Shown one piece after another: positions 46,210 through 54,551 of a stretch of DNA of 64,000 bases. The notes below the pieces were generated by a model, which did not search any database, was not told where the DNA came from, and was given only the letters and a program-made list of their open reading frames with translations. A program made the translations under genes and the position numbers. Position 1 is the stretch's first letter, and every line of letters starts with the position of its first letter. The DNA comes from Pseudomonas sp. DY-1 (GTDB taxonomy: Bacteria > Pseudomonadota > Gammaproteobacteria > Pseudomonadales > Pseudomonadaceae): contig NZ_CP032616.1 of the NCBI RefSeq assembly GCF_003626975.1, positions 1,302,001 to 1,366,000 on the forward strand, given 5' to 3'.

Positions 46210-46393
46210 GATACATTGGCGCGATCAGTCGCGCGGGGCGTGCCACAAGGGCATTGGAACCCTGGAGCGAGGCGCCGAGGCTGACCTCGTTCGGGTTTGG
46301 CTATTTCGCCTCAGCCATGTATCCGCGACGTATCCGGAGAAAAAGCATTTGTAAGCGACTCGTCGTGGAAGAGGCCCGGATACATTGAGATAC
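46210..46393. promoter_or_regulatory. GATAC repeats upstream of the RiPP operon
   Basis: GATAC-N5-GATAC (46379-46393), the same 10-bp-phased repeat as in the response-regulator upstream region. Also two GTATC words 11 bp apart at 46319-46334 and a lone GATAC at 46210-46214, 13 bp from the start codon. These lie in the gap between the MerR gene and hvfA. Binding by the nearby response regulator is inferred from this shared word. Confidence 0.6.
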
Positions 46394-46415
46394 GTCCGGA
46401 CCCCGCTTCAGGCTT

Positions 46416-46832
46416 TCACGTCACCCGTTGCGGGTCGTTCCAGCCTTCGATGAACCGTCTGGCGTTGTCGACGCAACTCACGCCTTCGGGCTTTTCCCTG
46501 ATGTGCCGGATAAGGTCCTGCAAGCTGGCCTTGCTCTGGGCCAGCCTGCGTTCCATCGCTTCGATATCCTCGATTTTCTTGTGCAGCGCTTCCACCAGTT
46601 CTCCCTGCTTCCAGTCGCCCAGATCGACCGGGATCAGCCCACGTATTTCATCCAGCGAGAATCCCGCCGCCTGAGCCCCAGTGATGATCTCCAGGATCAG
46701 CAACGCCTCGGGCGGGTATTCGCGATAGCCGTTGGCCTTGCGCGCCACAGTCGTGAGCAACCCCTTGGATTCGTAGAAACGAATCCGCGATGCGGCAAGA
46801 CCGCTGTGCCTGGAAAGATCGCCGATTTTCAT
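46416..46832 (-). CDS. MerR family transcriptional regulator
   Basis: A 138-aa protein with the MerR HTH (MKIGDLSRHSGLAASRIRFYESKGLL, then ANGYREYPPEALLILEIITGAQAAGFSLDEIRGLI) and a short dimerisation helix. It lacks the metal-site Cys pattern of CueR/ZntR; single Cys in EGVSCVDNARR. It is divergent from the flavin oxidoreductase gene, whose promoter holds a palindrome in a 19-bp spacer, so it likely controls that gene. Confidence 0.92.
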   Translation of the reverse strand: MKIGDLSRHSGLAASRIRFYESKGLLTTVARKANGYREYPPEALLILEIITGAQAAGFSLDEIRGLIPVDLGDWKQGELVEALHKKIEDIEAMERRLAQSKASLQDLIRHIREKPEGVSCVDNARRFIEGWNDPQRVT

Positions 46833-46849
46833 GGTTAGCTCCGACCCGC

Positions 46850-46880
46850 TTGACATTAAAGTTAACTTTAAACGTAGCAT
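46850..46880 (+). promoter_or_regulatory. MerR-type promoter of the flavin oxidoreductase gene
   Basis: -35 TTGACA (46850-46855), a 19-bp spacer (46856-46874) and -10 TAGCAT (46875-46880). The spacer contains the perfect 16-bp palindrome TTAAAGTTAACTTTAA (46856-46871). A 19-bp spacer with a dyad is the hallmark of MerR-activated promoters. Confidence 0.8.
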
Positions 46881-46907
46881 CCTGGCTCCGCAAAGGAGGA
46901 GCTATCG

Positions 46908-48137
46908 ATGAGCCTGTTCGAACCGCTTGCACTGCCCAACGGCACCCGGATCCCCAACCGTCTGGCCAAGGCGGCCATGGAAGAAAACATGGCCGACGGC
47001 GACCATGCCCCCTCCGAAGCGCTGCTGCGCCTCTATCAGCATTGGGCCGATGGCGGCGCCGGGCTGATCATCACCGGCAATGTGATGGTGGATGGCCGCG
47101 CCATGACCGGACCGGGCGGCGTGGTGCTGGAAACCGACAACCACCTCGAGCGCTTCCAGCGCTGGGCCGAGGTCGCCCGCTCTCGCGGCGCACAGGTCTG
47201 GATGCAGATAAACCATCCGGGTCGACAGACACCGGCTGCCCTGGGCCAGCCGACCCTGGCTCCGTCCGCCGTGCCCCTGGATCTGGGCAAGTTTTCCAAC
47301 CAGTTCCGTGTGCCTCGGGAAATGTCCGAAGCGGATATCGAGGAGGTGCGCCAGCGCTTCGTCAATGCCGCTCAACTGGCTGAACGCAGCGGCTTCAACG
47401 GCGTTCAGATTCACGCCGCGCATGGTTACCTGCTGAGCCAGTTCCTCTCGCCGATCAGCAACAAGCGTCAGGATCGCTGGGGCGGCGCCGTGGAGAATCG
47501 CGCGCGCCTGCTGGTCGAGATTGTCCGGGGCGTTCGTAGCGCGGTTTCGCCAGGCTTCGTGGTGTCGGTGAAACTGAATTCGGCGGACTTCCAGCGCGGA
47601 GGCTTCAGCCCGGAAGATGCGCGCAGTGTGGTCGCCATGCTCAACGAACTGCAGGTGGACCTTGTCGAGCTATCCGGTGGCAGCTACGAGGCCCCGGCCA
47701 TGCAGGGGCAGGCCCGCGATGGTCGCACCCTCGCCCGAGAGGCCTACTTCCTGGAATTCGCCGAAAGCATCACCGCGGTTGCGCGAATGCCGCTGATGGT
47801 CACCGGCGGTATCCGGCGTCGCGCCGTGGCCGAGAAAGTCATCCAGAGCGGCATCGCACTGGCGGGGATGGCCACCGCACTGTCGATCAATCCGAATCTT
47901 CCGCGGGAATGGTCGAACGGTGGCGACGACGCCCCTGCCCTGCGCCCCATCACCTGGAAGAACAAGACCCTCGGCGCCATGGCGAACATGGCCGTGGTCA
48001 AGTACCAGTTGCAGCGGCTGAGCAAGGGTCGCGTCACGCGACCTGAGGTTTCTCCGCTACTCGCCTTGCTGGGGCAACAGGTTTCGACCTCGGCGCGGAC
48101 GCGGCGCTATCGCCGCTGGATCGCCGGGCGGAACTGA
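46908..48137 (+). CDS. NADH:flavin oxidoreductase (Old Yellow Enzyme family)
   Basis: A 409-aa FMN enzyme. The N-terminal PLALPNGTRIPNRLAKAAMEENMAD, QINHPGRQTP (substrate His/Asn region), GVQIHAAHGYLLSQFLSP and VTGGIRRRAVAE (FMN phosphate) motifs are intact. It reduces enones or nitro compounds with NAD(P)H. Its MerR-type promoter suggests induction by an electrophile. Confidence 0.92.
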   Translation: MSLFEPLALPNGTRIPNRLAKAAMEENMADGDHAPSEALLRLYQHWADGGAGLIITGNVMVDGRAMTGPGGVVLETDNHLERFQRWAEVARSRGAQVWMQINHPGRQTPAALGQPTLAPSAVPLDLGKFSNQFRVPREMSEADIEEVRQRFVNAAQLAERSGFNGVQIHAAHGYLLSQFLSPISNKRQDRWGGAVENRARLLVEIVRGVRSAVSPGFVVSVKLNSADFQRGGFSPEDARSVVAMLNELQVDLVELSGGSYEAPAMQGQARDGRTLAREAYFLEFAESITAVARMPLMVTGGIRRRAVAEKVIQSGIALAGMATALSINPNLPREWSNGGDDAPALRPITWKNKTLGAMANMAVVKYQLQRLSKGRVTRPEVSPLLALLGQQVSTSARTRRYRRWIAGRN

Positions 48138-48147
48138 CCGAACGCGC

Positions 48148-48170
48148 GGGCCATGGGTATTCCATGGCCC
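48148..48170. terminator. Hairpin between converging genes
   Basis: GGGCCATGG/CCATGGCCC with a 5-base loop, 10 bp after the oxidoreductase stop and before the NTF2-like stop. No T run. Confidence 0.5.
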
Positions 48171-48188
48171 ATGCTACGCAGTGCGCTG

Positions 48189-48623
48189 TCAGGCCTTGGC
48201 TGCCGCAAGGTAGCCACCCAGGCGTCGGCCCATCTCTTCGCCAAGCGCTTGCAAGCCGCTCATGGGGCGGACCATCACCTCGAAATCGACGATCTTGCCC
48301 TGCTCGTCGAAGCGGATCATGTCGATGCCTTTCAGGTTACGGCCATCGACGTGCGCGCTGAACTCCAGCACCACATTGAGTCCATCGGCGGTGGCCAGTT
48401 GACGGTGGTAGGTGAAGTCGTTGAACACCTTGAGCACGGTATTGAGGATGGTCGAGACCACCATCGGCCCCGGATAAGGTGTGTGCGCCATGGGCGAGCG
48501 AAATACCACGTTCTCCGCCAGCAACTCCGGCAGCGCGGAGAGATCCTGCCGCTCGACCATCTCATGCCAGCGTTGCAGCGAGGCGGCGGCCTGGGGATGC
48601 AGGTTCAATTCGGACATCGTCAC
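48189..48623 (-). CDS. NTF2-like/SnoaL family protein
   Basis: A 144-aa cystatin-fold protein: SLQRWHEMVERQDLSALPELLAENVVFRSP, VEFSAHVDGRNLKGIDMIRFDEQGKIVDFEVMVRP. Typical length for SnoaL-like domains. Function unknown. The ATG at 48621-48623 is followed by family-like sequence at once. Confidence 0.87.
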   Translation of the reverse strand: MTMSELNLHPQAAASLQRWHEMVERQDLSALPELLAENVVFRSPMAHTPYPGPMVVSTILNTVLKVFNDFTYHRQLATADGLNVVLEFSAHVDGRNLKGIDMIRFDEQGKIVDFEVMVRPMSGLQALGEEMGRRLGGYLAAAKA

Positions 48624-48778
48624 TTCCTCTCGATTGTTCTTCTTCTGGAAGCCCGGCAGGCGCGAGGCAATGCGTCTGGCAGGCAGGGCGAAGAAGGACG
48701 ATACGGCCCGAAAATACCAGGTTCAATGATCGAAAATGACAGGATTATGATCCAGCCGAACAACCTGCAACGCGCGGT

Positions 48779-49279
48779 TCAGTGAGTCACCCGCGTCACC
48801 AGGTAGCTCAACAATTGCGGTTCGTCATCTGGAGCGATCTCGTGCACCGTTCGCGCAAGCTCGCCCAGCACGGTTCGCCAGAACGCCAGGGCGCTTTCGT
48901 CCTGCCGGTAGAAGCGCACCAGCCAGTCGTTAGTCCCGCTCGTCAGGACCTGCGTGGCCACGGCGCGGCCTACACCCAGGCGCCGGTACTTCTTGAGGAT
49001 GAACAGGTCCGCCAATTCGAGGGCATCGATTCCGGGTAGTTCGCTCCGCTCGATCAGCAGGAATCCGGCGATGAATCCGTCAACCAGGATCAGGTGGGCG
49101 CTCCACAGGGGCTCCTGCCAGTACCGCGCCAGGTGTTCCTCATGGATGTAGAAGCGGCCGTCGACATCCACGTCTTCCTGTTCCCAGTCCGAGGACTCGT
49201 AGGCGTAAAACTGATACAGGTTTCGGATCAGCTCCATGTGCTCAACGGCGGTTTCGACCAGCTCGACGGCGCCGCTCAT
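48779..49279 (-). CDS. GNAT family N-acetyltransferase
   Basis: A 166-aa acetyltransferase. ALELADLFILKKYRRLGVGRAVA carries the acetyl-CoA loop (KKYRRLGVGR). The YQFYAYESSDWEQEDVDVDG segment resembles GNATs that acetylate small amines. A GTG six bases upstream (49285) is an alternative start. Function undecided. A REP pair follows on the upstream side. Confidence 0.87.
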   Translation of the reverse strand: MSGAVELVETAVEHMELIRNLYQFYAYESSDWEQEDVDVDGRFYIHEEHLARYWQEPLWSAHLILVDGFIAGFLLIERSELPGIDALELADLFILKKYRRLGVGRAVATQVLTSGTNDWLVRFYRQDESALAFWRTVLGELARTVHEIAPDDEPQLLSYLVTRVTH

Positions 49280-49396
49280 GGCCACTCACCGTGGCAGGGT
49301 TTCAGATGGGATAGAAAGGCTTGAATCGACGGCATGGACAGCTCGGTGCAAGGAAAAAAGCGGCGCGTATTCTTGCAGAAGTCGAGGTGTGTTTGT

Positions 49397-49460
49397 GTAG
49401 GAGCAAGCTTGCTCGCGAACAGTTCCGAGCACGACCCTTCGCGAGCAAGCTCGCTCCTAC
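49397..49460. repeat. REPIN-type inverted repeat, second copy
   Basis: GTAGGAGCAAGCTTGCTCGCG and GCGAGCAAGCTCGCTCCTAC-type arms around a 22-bp centre; close relative of 27703-27765. It lies between the GNAT and cupin genes. Confidence 0.88.
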
Positions 49461-49503
49461 AAATGCAAGTGTGTTCAGCCATTCTTCCTTCTAGCCGCCC
49501 CAG

Positions 49504-49920
49504 TTACTCCTCCAGCTTCAGGAGCGGTTGGCCTTTCTTCACGATATAGGTCGCCAGTTCCGATGCCTTGTCCTTTCCGACGTTCGTCGCGACATGGGCC
49601 GTGCCGGCGGGAATGAACAGGGACTCGCCCGCCTTGAGGATGACGTTTGGACGGCCTTCCAGCTGGTACTCGAAGGTGCCGGAAATCACATGGGCAACTT
49701 CCGCGCCCGGATGGGAATGTCGAGGTGACGCGACGCCTGGCTCGAAGTCCACCAGAACCTGGATGGCTTCGTATCCGGGAACTTCCAGATCGTGGCGCGT
49801 GAGGTCCGTACGGTGGATGCCGTTCTGCCAACTGGCCTGGGGTTTTGCGTCATGTGCCTGGGCAAAACCAGCGATTGCCATCAGTGCCGCAGCGGTGGTG
49901 AGGGTTCGAATGTTCAGCAT
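49504..49920 (-). CDS. Exported cupin domain protein
   Basis: A 138-aa protein with a signal peptide (MLNIRTLTTAAALMAIAGFAQA). The cupin motifs PRHSHPGAEVAHVISGTFEY and AGESLFIPAGTAHVATN supply the three His and the Glu of a metal site. Periplasmic cupins of this type may bind or oxidise small molecules; no substrate is assigned. The gene is alone. Confidence 0.88.
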   Translation of the reverse strand: MLNIRTLTTAAALMAIAGFAQAHDAKPQASWQNGIHRTDLTRHDLEVPGYEAIQVLVDFEPGVASPRHSHPGAEVAHVISGTFEYQLEGRPNVILKAGESLFIPAGTAHVATNVGKDKASELATYIVKKGQPLLKLEE

Positions 49921-50096
49921 GGCAGTAGCCTCGGGGAGACAGGTTGGGGTGGCTTCACCCTATCCCCGGCATCTGCCGACGATGTGTCAGGACCCGGAGG
50001 GTTCTGCAAGCGCATGTATATGGCCGCGCGACTGACACACGCACATACAAAGCACCGACGGCTGCCAGGTCGAGATGGAAAATCGCCTGACTGCGC

Positions 50097-51002
50097 TCAA
50101 GCCAGCCGCTGTACCCACTCCCTCGGGCTGGCACCCACCTTGCGGCGGAAGGCCCTGGCCAGGGCGGATGGGCTCTCGTAGCCCACTTCATCGGCGATCA
50201 GCGCAATGGGCCGTCCTTCCCGGAGGCGCTTCTGGGCCAGACTCACACGCCAGCTCACCAGGTAATCCGCCGGGGTCATGCCCACCACCTCGCGGAACTG
50301 CGCGGCGAAGCTGGCACGGGACATGTTGGCGGCCAGCGCGAGATCGGCCACCGACCAGGGTTTGGCGGGAGCGTCGTGCATCAGGGTCATCGCCTTGGAC
50401 AACCGAGGATTCGCCAGGCCCGCCAGCATGCCGCCGGAAAGCTGATTGCTGGCCATCAGGTGGCGCAGGAGCTGGATGACCATCAGTTCGAAGAGGCGGT
50501 CGAGCACGGCTTCACGCCCGCAATCGTCGCCAAAGGCCTCGCTGAACAGCCAGTCGATGGCACCAGCGATGCTCGGCACCGCGGACAGGGGCAACAACAG
50601 GTACTCCGGAAGCGCCCGCGATAACGGATTGTCGACCCCGCCATCGAACTCGATGGTGGCGCACACCAGTTCGGCGCCGTCTTCGTCGCTGGCGCTCACG
50701 CGGTGCGCCAGCGGGCGTCCCATCAGCATCAGGCTCGGCTCGTCGATCACCACACCTTCTCCATGGCTCGAACCCAGCGTCACCCGCCCGGCGCGCAGCA
50801 AGTGCACATAGCCGCGCGGCACGTCGCCCGGATAGGCCGCAACACCACAAAAGCCACCGCTGTAGAAGGTCGAGGCATGCAGGCTGAAGTTGCTCAGTAG
50901 GGACGACAGTCTGTCCACGTGTTTCACCCTCAGATTTAGACGATCTGCCGCATAAATTGGACTATTTGAACCCACTTTGACAGGCAGCTCCATAGCATTC
51001 AT
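50097..51002 (-). CDS. AraC family transcriptional regulator (cupin_6/ArpAB type)
   Basis: A 301-aa regulator: N-terminal AraC-type effector-binding domain (VDRLSSLLSNFSLHASTFYSGGFCGVAAY) and C-terminal double HTH (KPWSVADLALAANMSRASFAAQF and GRPIALIADEVGYESPSALARAFRRKVGASPREW). An ATG at 50993 is an alternative start. It is divergent from glutaredoxin, 47 bp away. Confidence 0.93.
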   Translation of the reverse strand: MNAMELPVKVGSNSPIYAADRLNLRVKHVDRLSSLLSNFSLHASTFYSGGFCGVAAYPGDVPRGYVHLLRAGRVTLGSSHGEGVVIDEPSLMLMGRPLAHRVSASDEDGAELVCATIEFDGGVDNPLSRALPEYLLLPLSAVPSIAGAIDWLFSEAFGDDCGREAVLDRLFELMVIQLLRHLMASNQLSGGMLAGLANPRLSKAMTLMHDAPAKPWSVADLALAANMSRASFAAQFREVVGMTPADYLVSWRVSLAQKRLREGRPIALIADEVGYESPSALARAFRRKVGASPREWVQRLA

Positions 51003-51049
51003 TGCAGGCTTGAACGCTGAGCCCTATCCCAATCCGATGGAGAACCACC

Positions 51050-51301
51050 ATGAGCCAGGTGACCATGTACACCACCGGTTACTGCCCCTACTGCAGGAAC
51101 GCCAAGGCCCTGCTGGCGCGCCGGGGCGTTACCGCGACCGAGATCGATGTCGAGTCCGACCCGCGTTTGCGGGCAGAGATGCTGGAAAGGACCGGACGTC
51201 GAACGGTGCCGCAGATCTTCATTGGCGAGCGCCATGTGGGCGGATTCGATGACCTGGCGGCGCTGGAGCGCCAGGGAGAACTGGCTGCCTTGCTCGCTTG
51301 A
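51050..51301 (+). CDS. grxC: Glutaredoxin 3
   Basis: An 83-aa glutaredoxin with the dithiol site C12-P-Y-C15 (TTGYCPYCRNA), TVPQIFIGERHVGGFDDL as the cis-Pro/GG motif. Length matches E. coli GrxC. It reduces disulphides with glutathione. A hairpin follows. Confidence 0.95.
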   Translation: MSQVTMYTTGYCPYCRNAKALLARRGVTATEIDVESDPRLRAEMLERTGRRTVPQIFIGERHVGGFDDLAALERQGELAALLA

Positions 51302-51310
51302 ACGACAACC

Positions 51311-51337
51311 GCGCAGGTGGCTCGATGCCACCCGCGC
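51311..51337 (+). terminator. Hairpin after grxC
   Basis: GGTGGC/GCCACC stem extended by GCGC/GCGC arms around a TCGAT loop, 10 bp past the grxC stop; it also sits before the converging hypothetical gene. No T run. Confidence 0.5.
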
Positions 51338-51355
51338 GATCGGTCTTGCTGCTTG

Positions 51356-51697
51356 TCAGCCCAACTGATCGATCATCACCGTGTTGGTGTACACCAGGCT
51401 TCCGTCGCTCTCGCGGTGGCCCACGAGGTGGAACAAACCGCGGTCGTCGTCCTTGCTGAGAAAGACGCGGAACTGCAGATCCGAGAGCGAACCGCACTCG
51501 CTGGGCGTGACCAGTTCCATGTGCTCCATTTCAGCATCGATCATCACTTCGGGCTCATGGGTTTTCTGCAGGCGCTCTTCCGCTTCCTCAAGCAGCAGAT
51601 GGTCAGCGTCGTTGACGTGAAAGTGCAGATCTCCCATCGGAATGGACCTTTCCACGCCCTGGGGTTTGCACCAGCTCTTGATGGTCAATGTATTCAT
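51356..51697 (-). CDS. Conserved hypothetical protein, 113 aa (paralogue of 3688-4029)
   Basis: MNTLTIKSWCKPQG to SLVYTNTVMIDQLG. Same length and pattern as the protein at 3688-4029, including LFHLVGHRESDGSLVYTN near the C-terminus. No signal peptide; acidic. Two dispersed paralogues suggest a useful but unknown function. Confidence 0.85.
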   Translation of the reverse strand: MNTLTIKSWCKPQGVERSIPMGDLHFHVNDADHLLLEEAEERLQKTHEPEVMIDAEMEHMELVTPSECGSLSDLQFRVFLSKDDDRGLFHLVGHRESDGSLVYTNTVMIDQLG

Positions 51698-51960
51698 CTA
51701 GCAACCCTCCTGACTTGTGCGTTGCCACGCCAGCTGTTCAATCAGCAGTTTAGACAAGCCCGATCGTCGAGAAGCGTCAGTCATCGCCCGATGCCGCGCG
51801 CCACAAGGGTTACAGGCGTTCGACAGGAAATCCGGATGCTATAATTTTCAAGTGAAAGAACCCTGAATTTTCAACCAGGGCTCATTGATAACCATCGGGA
51901 ATAAATCCATCGATTGCGGGAGGCGAACGACCACTTCGAACCATAATCCGGAGGTGAGTC

Positions 51961-52515
51961 ATGAACAGGCACTACTACATCAGCAACAACCTCGATGATC
52001 TGGAAACCCTCGAGTCCGAGCTCGAGGCCAATGGCATCAATACCGAACAGATCCATGTGCTGAGCGACAAGGATGCCGATGTCGAACAGCATCATCTCCA
52101 TGATGTGAATTCCTTCATGAAGCAGGATGTCGTCCACTCCGGCGAGATTGGCGCTGCGATTGGCGTGCCTCTGGCAGCGCTGGTGTTGCTAGGTGCCTGG
52201 CTTGCGGGCTGGACTGATACGCCGGCGGGCTGGGTCCCCTTCGTATTCCTTGCGGTGGTCGTACTCGGTTTCTGCATCTGGGAAGGCGGTTTCTTCGGTA
52301 TCCAGGTACCCAACGCTCACTTCCGCAATCTGAAGGAGAAGGTCCGGGAAGGTGAACATATCTTCTTCGTCGACGTGGACCCGGATCAGGAATCCGTACT
52401 CGACCGAGTCATCAATCACCATCCGCAGCTGCGCCTGGCCGGCACAGGTTCCGCATCGCCACACTGGATAGTTTCCTGGCTGCATCGCTGGCATCAGTTC
52501 AAACGGACCATCTAG
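51961..52515 (+). CDS. Two-helix membrane protein, general stress/DUF1269-like
   Basis: A 184-aa protein: N-terminal cytosolic ferredoxin-like segment (YYISNNLDDLETLESELEANGI, HVLSDKDADVEQHHLH), two transmembrane helices (IGAAIGVPLAALVLLGAW, FVFLAVVVLGFCIWEGGFF) and a C-terminal segment with EHIFFVDVDPDQES. It resembles pseudomonad proteins often labelled NAD/FAD-utilising enzyme without support. An ATG at 51961 is used. Function unknown. Confidence 0.75.
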   Translation: MNRHYYISNNLDDLETLESELEANGINTEQIHVLSDKDADVEQHHLHDVNSFMKQDVVHSGEIGAAIGVPLAALVLLGAWLAGWTDTPAGWVPFVFLAVVVLGFCIWEGGFFGIQVPNAHFRNLKEKVREGEHIFFVDVDPDQESVLDRVINHHPQLRLAGTGSASPHWIVSWLHRWHQFKRTI

Positions 52516-52847
52516 GGCGCCCTCTCCCCCTCTCTCTCTGCGGGGAGAGGGGGGTATGCCGAAGGATTCATTCGCGGAACTGGGCCTCACCGCGAATCGT
52601 TGGGTTTCGCTTCGCTCTACCACAACCTACAAAGCAGGTCGTGCCGTTGTAGGGCGAATTCATTCGCCAAGCAGGACGTAGTCCTGCAGTAGGTTGGTAC
52701 GAGGAACGAAGCCCAGCATTGCAGGGCTGGTGGATAGAAGCAGCGCTATCCAACCTGCGCGCCATAGAAAGGCTCGGCGTCGTAAGTATCCCCTCGGTGC
52801 GCATCGCGCACCCTGCTTCTGGGCCAGAGATTTCGGCTCAACGAGCA
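52516..52847. other. 332-bp intergenic region with dispersed repeats
   Basis: Contains a second copy of the extragenic repeat at 52649-52731, a CT-rich/GA-rich dyad (52515-52555) and no credible gene. The cox operon ends at its right side. Confidence 0.55.
52649..52731. repeat. Dispersed extragenic repeat, copy 2
   Basis: Shares GGGCGAATTCATTCGCC, AAGCAGGACGTAGTCCTGC and GTAGGTTGGTACGAGGAACG with the copy at 43399-43480, in the same order and orientation. Confidence 0.75.
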
Positions 52848-53165
52848 CTACTGCCCCAGGAACGTTCCCCGCGTGAGGAACACGTAATCCGCCTCGGCAG
52901 CCATCAACCCCACCAGTACCAGCAGGCACAAGGGTGGCACCAGGATGGCGTAGACCAGCGCCAGGCGTTCCCATGCCATGTGCATGAAGATCGAGACGAT
53001 CAGCCCCGCCTTCAACAGCATCAGGATGAGGATCATCGACCAACGGAAGACGCCGACGAAGTGGAAGTAGTCCACCAGGTAGGACAGGGTGCTGAGGATG
53101 AACAGCAGCCCCCATATCTTTAGGTACAGGCTGATCGGATGTTGTTGACCCTGTGCGTGCGCCAT
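52848..53165 (-). CDS. Cytochrome c oxidase subunit IV-type small protein
   Basis: A 105-aa protein with three transmembrane helices (YLKIWGLLFILSTLSYL, MILILMLLKAGLIVSIFMHM, YAILVPPLCLLVLVGLMA). It is the prokaryotic subunit-IV type that closes CoxB-CoxA-CoxC operons. The start is ATG at 53163-53165. It is the last gene of the operon. Confidence 0.82.
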   Translation of the reverse strand: MAHAQGQQHPISLYLKIWGLLFILSTLSYLVDYFHFVGVFRWSMILILMLLKAGLIVSIFMHMAWERLALVYAILVPPLCLLVLVGLMAAEADYVFLTRGTFLGQ

Positions 53166-53182
53166 CTCATTTCTCCCCTGCT

Positions 53183-53860
53183 CTACCACAGGTAGAAGAA
53201 CGCGAAGATGAAGACCCAGACCAGATCCACGAAGTGCCAGTAGAGGCCGGCGATCTCGACGATCTGGTAGTTCCCGCGTTGCTCGTAGTCCCCACGCAGC
53301 ACCTTGAATGCCACGGTACAGAGATAGATGACACCCACCGACACGTGCAGCCCGTGGAAGCCGGTGATCATGAAGAAGCTGGCGCCGAACTGCGCCGCAC
53401 CCATGGGGTTGCCCCAGGGCCGCACCCCTTCGGAAATGAGCTTGCTCCACTCGAACGCCTGCATGCCGACGAAGGTGGCGCCACAGGCAGCGGTGGCCAG
53501 CATCAAGGCAGCGCAACGTACCCGCTCGTGGCGATAGGCGAAGTTCACCGCCATTGCCATGGTGCCGCTGCTGCTGATCAGCACAAAGGTCATGATGGCG
53601 ATAAGGATCAGGGGAATGCTCGCACCACCGATGGTCAGGGCGAAGACTTCGCTCGGATTGGGCCAGGTGGCGGTCGTGCTCATGCGCACCGACATGTAGC
53701 CAGTCAGGAAGCAGGTGAAGATGAAGGTGTCGCTGAGCAGGAAGATCCACATCATCGCCTTGCCCCAGGGCACCTGCTTGAAGGCATCGCGATCCGAGGA
53801 CCAATCGCTGGCTATGGCGCGCCAGGTACTGGGGGCCGGGCTCTCCCTTGAACTGGCCAT
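53183..53860 (-). CDS. Cytochrome c oxidase subunit III (first of two)
   Basis: A 225-aa protein with about five or six transmembrane helices and the SUIII motifs WPNPSEVFALTIGGASIPLI, AFEWSKLISEGV, FFMITGFHGLHVSVGVIYL (with the conserved Gly/His) and IAGLYWHFVDLVWVFIFAFFYLW. It is paired with a related subunit at 53865-54551. Confidence 0.88.
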   Translation of the reverse strand: MASSRESPAPSTWRAIASDWSSDRDAFKQVPWGKAMMWIFLLSDTFIFTCFLTGYMSVRMSTTATWPNPSEVFALTIGGASIPLILIAIMTFVLISSSGTMAMAVNFAYRHERVRCAALMLATAACGATFVGMQAFEWSKLISEGVRPWGNPMGAAQFGASFFMITGFHGLHVSVGVIYLCTVAFKVLRGDYEQRGNYQIVEIAGLYWHFVDLVWVFIFAFFYLW

Positions 53861-53864
53861 GGCT

Positions 53865-54551
53865 TCACCTCAGCCCGCAGAAGGCCGCTATGGCCTGGTA
53901 GATTTCCGGGGAACTGGTGAGCAACGCGAAAAGCACCAGCCACAACCCCAGCAGGTAGTGCCAGTAGAAGGCGCACAACGCCATGCCGGTCCGCAGCCGA
54001 TCACTCGGACCTGCGCGCATGCGAACGCCAACCATCGCCCAGGCCACCAATCCGCCGGCCAGGTGCACGCCGTGCAGGCCGGTCAGGAGATAGAAGAAGC
54101 TGTTGGCCGGGTTGCCCGAGACCAGGTAACCCCAGGCAGTGAACTGCTGCCAGACCCAGAGCTGGCCAACGAGAAAGGCCACGGCAAAGACGCCCCCCAG
54201 CAGGAAGGCCAGGGCCGCAGTGCTTGCCTGGCTGCGCTCCCCCGCCACCTTGGCCCATTGCAGGCAACCGCTGCCGAGTGCCAGCAGAGCCGTATTCACC
54301 CAGAGCATCCAGGGATGGGCCAACGGCGCCAGTGGATAGGTCAGCGGGCGCCAGTCCGACACTTGGGAACGCGTGATGAAGGCCAACAGGAACAGCAGGA
54401 ACAGCGCAGTCACCACGCCGAGGAACACCGCCAGGCCAACCTTTGCGGTCCGGTCACGATCCTGGATCGGCGCCTCGGGTCCGGGGCTGTCGCCTGGTCT
54501 CCAGCCGCCGGGTTCGCCATCTTCAGCGTGTTTCCAGAGCTGCGTACTCAT
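53865..54551 (-). CDS. Cytochrome c oxidase subunit III-like protein (second)
   Basis: A 228-aa relative of subunit III with similar helices (GVVTALFLLFLLAFITR, FFYLLTGLHGVHLAGGLVAWA, MALCAFYWHYLLGLWLVLF). The FHGLH-type motif is here LHGVHLAGG. Its start overlaps the coxA stop by 4 bp (ATGA), implying coupling. Two subunit III-like genes in one operon is not the simple caa3/aa3 layout. Confidence 0.84.
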   Translation of the reverse strand: MSTQLWKHAEDGEPGGWRPGDSPGPEAPIQDRDRTAKVGLAVFLGVVTALFLLFLLAFITRSQVSDWRPLTYPLAPLAHPWMLWVNTALLALGSGCLQWAKVAGERSQASTAALAFLLGGVFAVAFLVGQLWVWQQFTAWGYLVSGNPANSFFYLLTGLHGVHLAGGLVAWAMVGVRMRAGPSDRLRTGMALCAFYWHYLLGLWLVLFALLTSSPEIYQAIAAFCGLR

